Assembly: GCA_023420115.1 (NCBI GenBank)
Contig: JAEZWR010000026.1
Span: 62,001-126,000 of the forward strand
Reading direction: 5' to 3'
DNA from: Bacillota bacterium
GTDB taxonomy: Bacteria; Bacillota; Clostridia; Saccharofermentanales; Fastidiosipilaceae
DNA: 64,000 nt
The position numbers and the translations under genes are program-made. Shown piece by piece: positions 28,559-35,511 of this stretch. The notes beneath the pieces are model-generated. The model was given only the letters and a program-made list of their open reading frames with translations. It made no database searches and was not told where the DNA came from. How positions within the stretch are numbered: position 1 is the stretch's first letter; each line of letters starts with the position of its first letter.

Positions 28559-29749
28559 TTATTCGGCTAAACGCTTGGGAGCCTGATTGTAAAGTTCTTC
28601 AAGTTTGGCCTTGGGATTCTTGACTCTCTGTAAGAAAATCATAGCGGCAATGACATATGGTTTGAAGCTGGCCTGCTGATATAGTTCCTTACGATAGCGA
28701 TCAAAGACAGAAGCCTCGACTTCACCTTCCTTACATGAAACACCTGTAATATCTGCAGGTAGTGGATGGCAATATAAGGCCTTACCATCTTTGGTGGTTT
28801 TCATCAATTCTTCTGTAACAGTCCAGTCCTTATGCTCAGCATTCTGCTGCAATAGTCTCTGCTCTAATTCATCAATACCCTTGAAGTCACCCTTACCATA
28901 GAGTTCTGTTCTCTCTTCCATAGCAGCGAATGGAGCCCAGCTCTTAGGATAGACAATATCTGCATCCTTGAATGCTTCTTCCATGCTATTGGTAATTGTG
29001 AAAGAACCACCGCACTCCTCAGCATTCTTCTTAGCAACTTCAACTACTTCTTCCATTACTTCATATCCCTCTGGGTATGCGAGAACAACGTCCATACCTA
29101 AACGAGTCCAAAGTCCGATACCACCCTGAGGTACTGAAAGTGGCTTACCATAACTGGGGCTGTATGCCCATGTCATTGCAATTTTCTTACCTTTTAGATT
29201 TTCCATTCCACCAAATTGATGTGCAAAATGGAGTGAGTCTGCCATCATCTGTGTTGGATGATCAATATCGCATTGTAGTGAAACTACTGTTGGGCGCTGC
29301 TCTAAGATGCCTTCATCAAAACCACGTTGTACACTCTCAGCAAATTCTTTCTGATATGTATGACCCTTGCCAATATACATATCGTCACGGATACCGATAA
29401 CATCAGCCATGAATGAAACCATGTTAGCAGTCTCTAAAAGAGTTTCACCATGAGCAATCTGAGATTTTTTCTCATCTAAGTCTGCAACCTCTAAACCTAA
29501 AAGATTACATGCACTACTAAATGAGAAACGTGTACGTGTTGAGTTGTCACGGAAAATTGAAATTCCTAAACCTGAATCAAAGATACGTGCTGATTTATTC
29601 TCTTCACGCAATTTGCGAATTGCATCTGCAACTGTCCAAATTGCTTCGAGTTCATCACGGCTCTTGTCCCATGTCAAGAAAAAATCATCTTGATAAAGAC
29701 CTTTGAAATCAAGGCCGTCTAATTTCTGAATTAATTGTTTAAATTCCAT
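28559..29749 (-). CDS. ygeW: YgeW knotted carbamoyltransferase
   Basis: Aspartate/ornithine carbamoyltransferase superfamily: the carbamoyl-phosphate loop is FRDNSTRTRFS, followed by AHGETLLETANM and LQCDIDHPTQMMAD, with a late CHPLPADITGVSC. The full sequence closely follows E. coli YgeW. It probably runs in the phosphorolytic direction, splitting a ureido compound to give carbamoyl phosphate for ArcC. I chose the ATG at 29749, which has AAAGG eight bases upstream, over an earlier ATG at 29770 with no RBS. Confidence 0.95.
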   Translation of the reverse strand: MEFKQLIQKLDGLDFKGLYQDDFFLTWDKSRDELEAIWTVADAIRKLREENKSARIFDSGLGISIFRDNSTRTRFSFSSACNLLGLEVADLDEKKSQIAHGETLLETANMVSFMADVIGIRDDMYIGKGHTYQKEFAESVQRGFDEGILEQRPTVVSLQCDIDHPTQMMADSLHFAHQFGGMENLKGKKIAMTWAYSPSYGKPLSVPQGGIGLWTRLGMDVVLAYPEGYEVMEEVVEVAKKNAEECGGSFTITNSMEEAFKDADIVYPKSWAPFAAMEERTELYGKGDFKGIDELEQRLLQQNAEHKDWTVTEELMKTTKDGKALYCHPLPADITGVSCKEGEVEASVFDRYRKELYQQASFKPYVIAAMIFLQRVKNPKAKLEELYNQAPKRLAE

Positions 29750-29850
29750 AACTGCAACCTTTCCGAGCATTAGCTCTTAAATATATTCCGCAGCTCCCCC
29801 CGAGCTGATTCGGTACTTAAATCTGTTAAACACCAAGCGTTCAATTCACG

Positions 29851-30579
29851 TCAATCCTCATGCTTGCGCTGTCTTCTTGAGCTTAAGCCTCTATACTTTT
29901 TCTTCTCAATAACAGGTATTAATTGATCGAGTTCCTTTATATACCTATAAATTGATTGTGTTGAAATATTCAGTAGTTCAGAAACACGAATGACCGTCCC
30001 TTTATACTGGAATAGTTTCAAGTTGTACAATTGCCTAATCGGATTACCCTCAAGATCGACCCTAGAAATAGGTATCTCCCTATCCCAATAAAGAACAACT
30101 TGCCTAATCATTGTGTCAACTAACTCATCGAGTGGTTTGGCAACGAAGTCAGCTTCTTTATCTGGTAGCTCTTGATCGAGTCCATACAAAAGATGCGTAT
30201 CAACGAAATCTCTATATCTCATCAACTCAGTGAGATCATAGTTAACACAAAGTAAACCGCAAAGTTCTCCTTGATGTTTGATGTAGTATGTAGAAGCTCT
30301 TAGCAATTTTTGATCTTCTTCATTAATTAGCAAATAATTTGAAACAAAATCCGACTTGTGATAATCCTCTCTCATAATTTTCTTGAGCATGAAGCCAGAA
30401 ATCACTTCCCCCTCATGTCTGCCACTAATTTCACCGTTGACGATACGCAATATCTCACTCTCGCCATTATGAAAATCTCTGAGAACTACCTCACAGTTTG
30501 GACCTGTGACCTGAGCCATAAAATCAACATATGAAAACATTGACTTCAAAATTTCACGTTTCTCGTCACGACTCAGCAC
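29851..30579 (-). CDS. YheO-type PAS/HTH transcriptional regulator
   Basis: An N-terminal YheO-like PAS domain (about residues 5-115; MAQVTGPNCEVVLRDF, GEISGRHEGEVISGFM, GELCGLLCVNYDL) precedes a C-terminal HTH (about 185-235; VIRVSELLNISTQSIYRYIKELD). DauR and its relatives share this architecture. GTG at 30579 has GGGGGAGG five bases upstream and is preferred over an in-frame TTG at 30594 that lies inside this RBS. Being first in the cluster, it is the likely controller of the ygeW-ygeY-arcC-ssnA-dpaL genes. Confidence 0.9.
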   Translation of the reverse strand: MLSRDEKREILKSMFSYVDFMAQVTGPNCEVVLRDFHNGESEILRIVNGEISGRHEGEVISGFMLKKIMREDYHKSDFVSNYLLINEEDQKLLRASTYYIKHQGELCGLLCVNYDLTELMRYRDFVDTHLLYGLDQELPDKEADFVAKPLDELVDTMIRQVVLYWDREIPISRVDLEGNPIRQLYNLKLFQYKGTVIRVSELLNISTQSIYRYIKELDQLIPVIEKKKYRGLSSRRQRKHED

Positions 30580-30709
30580 AGCGACCTCCCCCAAGCTAAT
30601 CAGCTTAATTTACTACACAAACATTGTATGTTAAATTTTTCTAAAAAACAATAGTTTATGGTATTTTTTTCTCAGCCTTTATTAAAAAATTATAAAATTA
30701 ATAAAGAAA

Positions 30710-30737
30710 CTTATAAATTTATTCAGTTTATTGTCAA
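30710..30737 (-). promoter_or_regulatory. Candidate promoter of the yge-type cluster
   Basis: Minus-strand TTGACA (30737-30732), 16-base spacer, TATAAG (30715-30710). It is about 130 bases upstream of the regulator start. A short inverted repeat AACAT-TGT-ATGTT at 30620-30632 lies between and could be an operator. The remainder of the gap 30580-31014 is A/T-rich with a terminator at its far end. Confidence 0.5.
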
Positions 30738-30874
30738 TTTACATTATATCTTCTCAATTTTCCATACATGTATATTACAAGCCTGTTAATTTTCAGCTAC
30801 AGATTAAGCAAGATACTATTTTCATCTAGTCTAACTATTGAATTAATGTATCTTTAGTTCAAAATATCTTTTGT

Positions 30875-30917
30875 CAGAAAAAAGCACTCCCGCGATACTT
30901 ACGCCGCTGAAGTGCTT
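30875..30917 (-). terminator. Terminator of the XRE-DUF2807 gene, containing mini-hairpin element copy 3
   Basis: Outer stem AAGCACT (30882-30888) pairs with AGTGCTT (30911-30917), with an A-run giving a minus-strand T-tail. The 3' half (30875-30894) is also the recurring element: minus strand CGC-GGGA-GTG-C, six T, then CTGAC. Confidence 0.7.
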
Positions 30918-31014
30918 AATCTTTAATTAAGTTTTATTCCTTACTTTTATATTCTTTAATCTTTATATCTTTATAAATATCTCTACAAGCAGAACGATTG
31001 TATCATGAGTCCGC

Positions 31015-32730
31015 CTATAACCCTCTATTCCTAATTATTATCTGATCACTTTTGGTTCCCTTTTCTATCACATCCTCAATGACTCTATCAACTTCTATAT
31101 CCCCGCTGCCACTCACATAGAACTCAGCTCGTTTCGCAGTTAACTTATCACCTTCAAAATCGCCAGAACCAGCAACTCTTACTTCCAATTTCTCCGCAAA
31201 TCCTCTGTCAATACAAACATCACCTGAGCCCATAATTGAAGCATCTACATTTCCACCATTCAAATTTTTTACCTTACATTCACCAGAGCCAGTTATATAC
31301 AAATTGGCATTAGAAGCTTCATCAACTCTAACTTCTCCACTACCACTGATGCGAGCCTCCAAATCATAGGCTGCTGGGAAATAAACTTCTCCTGAACCTG
31401 ACACTTTTGCTATTAGTCTACCTACAGGAATCTTTGAGTCAAAGTCACTGGAACCAGATATCTGAATATCGCAATTTTTAAATTGTTTATTAGGGACATA
31501 AATCTCCAGTGTCCCACTATATTTACTCGTACATATATTGAGGCTAAACAACCCTGCTCTAAAATTAAATTCTTTTTTAGGCAACTTATCTGGTCTAGTA
31601 ATATTAAATTTTACTGTATTATCGTTGTCTTCAACTTCAATATGAGGTGCGACTTCGCTTTTATTTCTAAAATTCCAATGCACTGTATCATCTTCTGATG
31701 CTCTAAGTTCAACATCTATAGGACAATTGATATTAAAAATTAGAGAATCAAAGTCACTTTTATTCTCAATTTTTCCACTAATTGATTCAGACACATTCTG
31801 CGCCACAAAATCTCTTCGTTTAAATGCCATATCATTCTTTGATTCTTCAAAAATACTTCTCGCTTCTTTAAAAGCTTCTGATGTTTCTTTCCACAAAGAA
31901 GAACCGATATTTATGGCACTTTTTCCGATGCTCTTACTTGCTTCTTTTATTCTTCTTACATCATCTTCATCTATTTCTTTCTTTATCTCATTGTATGCTT
32001 TGACACTATAATCGCTGACATCTTTAGCAAAAGAACTTACTTTAGAAACAATATCATCTACACTAAATTTGATATTCTTATCTTCTTTTATCTCTTCTTC
32101 ATTAACCCAATCAACAAATTCTTCAGCGACGTTCTCTTTTTCTACCCTCGGCTCACTATTTTTCTCTGAGTGACTATCACTATCCTCAAGTCTAGTTCCA
32201 CCTTCCGAATGAGAATCATTTGAATTATTAAAAGTTTCACTTGCGTTTGCGGAATTTACACTCTCATCATCTAGCTTATTTTCAATATATGAAAGCATCT
32301 CACTTGCCCTAACAAGTCTGATAAGAACATTTCCCTTACTCATAATAAGAGCATTATTTAAATCTACCTCACTGCCATCATAAAAAAAGAGTTTCCCATT
32401 CTCTTTCTTTTCAGCGCTCCTGTCAGCATAACATGCCAAATCATTTATTGCGTCAAGCAACATTAAACCCTTAAACTCATCAGGAAAATTAAAGTCCGTT
32501 AAATTCATACTTTTCACTTCATCTCCATCTCCAAATAAAGTATCAATGCTAACTCCAAGCACATTAGCTAATTCTGGCAAGATTGTAATATCTGGGTAAC
32601 TGAGACCTGTCTCCCATTTAGAGACTGCTTGGGCAGATACTCCAAGTAATTCTGCAACTTGTTTCTGCGAAAGTGATTTTTCTTTTCTCTTAACTGCAAT
32701 AATAAAGGGTAAATTCTTTAGCTTATACAT
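31015..32730 (-). CDS. XRE-family HTH protein fused to DUF2807-like (GIN) beta-helix domain
   Basis: An N-terminal XRE/Cro HTH lies at about 10-63 (SLSQKQVAELLGVSAQAVSKWE, then PDITILPELANVLGVSIDTL). A charged linker rich in Ser, Glu and Lys follows (about 150-300), then a C-terminal repeat domain at about 380-555. There, each rung carries a SGSG-type turn (VSGSGEV, ISGSGEV, ITGSGEC, IMGSGDV, VAGSGDF, VSGSGDI), the hallmark of DUF2807/GIN-like right-handed beta-helices. No membrane segment is visible, so the helix should be cytosolic, unlike most GIN proteins. RBS TGGAGGA. It may sense a ligand or envelope state; its function is unknown. Confidence 0.85.
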   Translation of the reverse strand: MYKLKNLPFIIAVKRKEKSLSQKQVAELLGVSAQAVSKWETGLSYPDITILPELANVLGVSIDTLFGDGDEVKSMNLTDFNFPDEFKGLMLLDAINDLACYADRSAEKKENGKLFFYDGSEVDLNNALIMSKGNVLIRLVRASEMLSYIENKLDDESVNSANASETFNNSNDSHSEGGTRLEDSDSHSEKNSEPRVEKENVAEEFVDWVNEEEIKEDKNIKFSVDDIVSKVSSFAKDVSDYSVKAYNEIKKEIDEDDVRRIKEASKSIGKSAINIGSSLWKETSEAFKEARSIFEESKNDMAFKRRDFVAQNVSESISGKIENKSDFDSLIFNINCPIDVELRASEDDTVHWNFRNKSEVAPHIEVEDNDNTVKFNITRPDKLPKKEFNFRAGLFSLNICTSKYSGTLEIYVPNKQFKNCDIQISGSSDFDSKIPVGRLIAKVSGSGEVYFPAAYDLEARISGSGEVRVDEASNANLYITGSGECKVKNLNGGNVDASIMGSGDVCIDRGFAEKLEVRVAGSGDFEGDKLTAKRAEFYVSGSGDIEVDRVIEDVIEKGTKSDQIIIRNRGL

Positions 32731-32833
32731 AGTATTCCTCCAATTAAATTCTTATTCTCACTAAGATAAGTATGCACCTAAAATGCACTCTATCCTCTAA
32801 ACTGAAGATTTGAAAAAGCAGCCTCTGTACGAG

Positions 32834-32880
32834 ATGCCCCCAAAGTTAGACTTTTGGGATCGGCATAGCACTGTCTAACT
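32834..32880 (-). ncRNA. Candidate structured leader RNA (hairpin with loop-complementary arm)
   Basis: ATGCC plus CCCAAA (32834-32844) pairs with TTTGGG plus GGCAT (32853-32858 and 32862-32866), an 11-bp stem with a three-base bulge. The loop region 32844-32851 (AGTTAGAC) is perfectly complementary to 32873-32880 (GTCTAACT). The two pairings could form a pseudoknot or be exclusive alternatives. On the minus strand it lies about 100 bases before the XRE-DUF2807 start, followed by CTC-GTACA-GAG and a short T-run (32813-32830). It matches no riboswitch class I know; the sense strand is inferred. Confidence 0.4.
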
Positions 32881-32964
32881 TATCTTTGTTAACATATTAT
32901 ATCCAGCAACCTTTGGTTGTGCAACTAGTGATTGCTAAGTTTTTTTTAATTAATTGTTTAATTG

Positions 32965-32997
32965 AAAAAGGAGAGTGAATCAAAGATTCACTCTCCT
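32965..32997 (-). terminator. Terminator of the C39-like gene
   Basis: AGGAGAGTGAATC (32969-32981) pairs perfectly with GATTCACTCTCCT (32985-32997) around an AAA loop, and AAAAA at 32965 gives the minus-strand T-tail. Confidence 0.9.
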
Positions 32998-33026
32998 ACT
33001 AAATACATTAGTTAAGAAATTAAAAT

Positions 33027-33737
33027 TTACCAGATATAATATCCACCTGCTGATACCATAGCATCCATAAATGTTCTCATAAATTCAGCCTTTTCATAGC
33101 CAAAGGTTGCATCATACTCCTTTGGATCTGTATCAAAATAAACAATATCTCTCCACGTACCGGAATCTTTTCCTCCAGGATATGGCAAATTACCAATTCG
33201 ATAACCATTACTGACGACATATTTCATTCCTGGATTATTACTATCAAAATAAGATGTATCAATTAAAAATATAATTGGATCTCCATACTTAACAGATTGT
33301 AATATATGATTCCAAAGAACATTCTCATCCTCATCTCCATGTGAACTTATCTTCCCTAAACGATATCCAGCCTCGCCAGATTTAGGATACTGACTCCAAC
33401 CAATCTTACGATTCAGAAATGCTGGTATTCCTCCTACAGCCGTACCATTATTTGTTGTTCCAAGCTCCTGAGCTATTTGTTTCTGTGTCATATATATCCC
33501 ATGCTTAGCTAAGATAACCTGACAGGCAGCAGGTGCTCCATACGACGTACCTTGCTGTCCATAAGGAGATATTCCTAACTTATGTCTATCATAGGTTATA
33601 TCAGGAAAGCTTCTATCAAGTGGAGCCATCTCTGGCATTACTCCATTTGGCTGATCATCATTAAAAGCTAAAATCTGAGATAGTGGCAGTAGCATAGCTA
33701 TACATAACGCCATAACCATCGATACTAATTTTTTCAT
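33027..33737 (-). CDS. Secreted C39-like (papain-fold) protein with apparently lost catalytic residues
   Basis: Signal peptide of about 25 residues, then a fold resembling the C39-like peptidase family: QQGTSYGAPAACQVILAKHGI, TQKQIAQELGTTNNGTAVGGIPAFLNR, and VVSNGY. Family enzymes have Tyr-Cys-Gly-Pro-Ala at the first motif; here residues 66-70 are YGAPA, so Cys is replaced by Gly67. The His normally preceding VV..GY is replaced by Lys (GMKYVVSNGY). It may be a binding or scaffold pseudopeptidase. C72 is nearby and could be an alternative, but the spacing is wrong. One base separates it from the upstream membrane protein gene, with AAGGAGAG overlapping the stop. Confidence 0.75.
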   Translation of the reverse strand: MKKLVSMVMALCIAMLLPLSQILAFNDDQPNGVMPEMAPLDRSFPDITYDRHKLGISPYGQQGTSYGAPAACQVILAKHGIYMTQKQIAQELGTTNNGTAVGGIPAFLNRKIGWSQYPKSGEAGYRLGKISSHGDEDENVLWNHILQSVKYGDPIIFLIDTSYFDSNNPGMKYVVSNGYRIGNLPYPGGKDSGTWRDIVYFDTDPKEYDATFGYEKAEFMRTFMDAMVSAGGYYIW

Positions 33738-33738
33738 A

Positions 33739-35082
33739 CTACTCTCCTTTCTTTGGAAGCGCTATTGAATAAGCTTCCAACTGATCTGTGTTTGTCTCGG
33801 CATCTCTTACGCTGCCATAAACAAGCACTGTATCTGAGTTCACTTCGAAAATCGGATTACGGAATCTTTCTTGAAACTCAAAGCCCTCCTCATCATTGAA
33901 TAAAAGTTTGATGTAACTATTATCAACATTCTTCTCATCAAGCTCTAATACTCCCCAGTGCTCTATCTGTAGCAAATTTTGATATTGAATTATGAATCTA
34001 CCATCCTCTAACTCAGTCAAAGAATTTATCCATATCCCATCCAAATTTTTAAGGATATAATTTTCACCTTTTTCTTTGTCTTTAATGAGCAACTTGAGAT
34101 CATTGTAATTTCTATTTTGTATGAGTTCATACAACTCATACCTGCCATTTAGTTCATGATAATCATATACTTCAAATTCTTTGGGAAGATTCTCTATTTC
34201 TGTCTCTCTAGAATTCAAATTATATTTATATTTTCTAAAGACTGGATGTCCATCTTCAAACTCTAAGCTTACGTTACTGAAGCTCCCATTTACTATCGAA
34301 ACTGTCCTAGAAAACCACCTTTCTCTATTTCTAAAGTCTCCACCTTGAATTTTTTTATTTTGTTCAAAGTTACTTATCTTTTTAAAATTATCATCGTAAG
34401 CTCGTATGAATAAATTTTGTTCTCGTTTTTCTATATCAATGGACTCACCAGAAAAAATTATTTTTTTATCTTCCTTGCTTATTCTGGGGGTAGCTAAATA
34501 ATGAGCACTTGTTCCATTCATCAAAAGTTCACTATGATTATTTTCTAAGTCATATGTATATATGCTATATCTAATGTAGTTATCCGTATTAGGGATATTG
34601 AGTTCAAGTGGCTCTTCTATGCAATAAATAATATAGTTTGAGAATAGCTGTATATAGTTTAATTTGGAAATATCATCAAACTTAAGAGAGACCTTTTCAT
34701 ATTTTTCTGGAGAATTTATATCTAAGATTCTATACTCATAATCATCAACATTTGCCTGTACACTATAAAGAATCTTAGACTGATCCTTATCTAGCAGATA
34801 TAGATACCTCTTATCTTCGTCTGCAGACACTCTCCATAATAAGGTTTTCTCAACGGAAATCTTGTCACCATTAATTTCTCTGTCATCTAATACATACTTA
34901 GCAATTTCAATACCATATGAATATATACTAGTACAGATACCAATACTAAATAAGCCAAGAAATACAAAGAAAAAAAATGGTCTCAAATATTTGATGTGTG
35001 ACATTGTAAGCAAGTTCTTTTTACCAAACATATCCGCCATACATCGCTTCCATTGCTTCGCACATTTTCTCAAATGTAGCAA
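33739..35082 (-). CDS. Membrane-anchored extracytoplasmic protein of unknown function
   Basis: I do not recognise this family. The 447 residues start with a basic Cys-containing stretch and one transmembrane helix (about 34-56, rich in Phe), and the rest is outside. The outer part is rich in Tyr, Asn, Asp and Glu, with repeated beta-strand-like segments (YLYLLDKDQSKILYSV, YSIYTYDLENNHSELLMNG, RFIIQYQNLLQIEHWGVLELD), suggesting a beta-propeller-like domain. The start is TTG with AGGAG six bases upstream; internal ATGs follow at codons 15, 18 and 27. It is coupled to the C39-like gene and is probably its partner at the cell surface. Confidence 0.7.
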   Translation of the reverse strand: MLHLRKCAKQWKRCMADMFGKKNLLTMSHIKYLRPFFFFVFLGLFSIGICTSIYSYGIEIAKYVLDDREINGDKISVEKTLLWRVSADEDKRYLYLLDKDQSKILYSVQANVDDYEYRILDINSPEKYEKVSLKFDDISKLNYIQLFSNYIIYCIEEPLELNIPNTDNYIRYSIYTYDLENNHSELLMNGTSAHYLATPRISKEDKKIIFSGESIDIEKREQNLFIRAYDDNFKKISNFEQNKKIQGGDFRNRERWFSRTVSIVNGSFSNVSLEFEDGHPVFRKYKYNLNSRETEIENLPKEFEVYDYHELNGRYELYELIQNRNYNDLKLLIKDKEKGENYILKNLDGIWINSLTELEDGRFIIQYQNLLQIEHWGVLELDEKNVDNSYIKLLFNDEEGFEFQERFRNPIFEVNSDTVLVYGSVRDAETNTDQLEAYSIALPKKGE

Positions 35083-35109
35083 CTTTCTCTCCTAAAAAAT
35101 AGCTATCGC

Positions 35110-35130
35110 CTAGTTAGTAATACTAACTAG
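35110..35130. repeat. Perfect 21-bp palindrome upstream of the membrane protein gene
   Basis: CTAGTTAGTA-A-TACTAACTAG, 10-bp arms around one base, 28 bases before the TTG start and within the same transcript as the mini-ORF. It could be an operator or an RNA hairpin; a T-run (minus strand, 35098-35093) follows after an 11-base gap. Confidence 0.65.
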
Positions 35131-35194
35131 CAGAAAGAGAACTTTCCCCAATTACAAAGTACACACAATTAACTTGAGCCGCTTACGTGGCAAA

Positions 35195-35266
35195 CTAGGA
35201 GAAGAGAAGAGGCAAAGATATGGCATAAAAGATTATTTGATCGACAGAACGATAAACGATATTCAT
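35195..35266 (-). CDS. Mini-ORF of 23 codons with strong RBS (leader or signal peptide)
   Basis: AAGGAGG lies six bases before the ATG and encodes a short peptide beginning MNIVYRSVDQ and ending in the hydrophobic ISLPLLFS. It follows a consensus promoter by about 50 bases and precedes the membrane protein gene by 112 bases. Good expression signals make translation likely. Whether it is a leader peptide, a pheromone-like peptide or has no role in itself cannot be told. Too short for homology judgement. Confidence 0.45.
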   Translation of the reverse strand: MNIVYRSVDQIIFYAISLPLLFS

Positions 35267-35322
35267 AACCAGCCTCCTTAGAAAGTAAACAAAAAAGCAA
35301 ATACTATCTATCTGTTAAGATA

Positions 35323-35350
35323 ATTATACGCTTCTATATGTAGTTGTCAA
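35323..35350 (-). promoter_or_regulatory. Consensus sigma-A promoter of the mini-ORF/membrane protein/C39-like operon
   Basis: Minus-strand TTGACA (35350-35345), a 16-base spacer and TATAAT (35328-35323), both hexamers perfect. The start of transcription is expected near 35316, giving a leader of about 50 bases before the mini-ORF. Confidence 0.8.
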
Positions 35351-35430
35351 TGCAAACAACAATTACTATTCCTTTTTATTTTTTTTGTTAAAAATGTCAG
35401 ACTAAATACTTCAGCAGTCATCCCCTGTCT

Positions 35431-35446
35431 GCGTGGCAACGCTTTT
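35431..35446 (+). repeat. Mini-hairpin/T-run element, copy 4
   Basis: GCGT-GGCA-ACGC then TTTT: a perfect 4-bp stem with the common GGCA loop, between the rpoC terminator and the operon promoter. Confidence 0.55.
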
Positions 35447-35452
35447 GAAAAT

Positions 35453-35482
35453 AAAAAAAAGCCCCTCCGGTATAAGCCGGAG
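35453..35482 (-). terminator. rpoC terminator
   Basis: CTCCGG (35465-35470) pairs with CCGGAG (35477-35482), and the A-run 35453-35460 is the minus-strand T-tail, 30 bases after the rpoC stop. Confidence 0.9.
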
Positions 35483-35511
35483 AGACTTTAAAATCCTATT
35501 CTCTTATGGAA

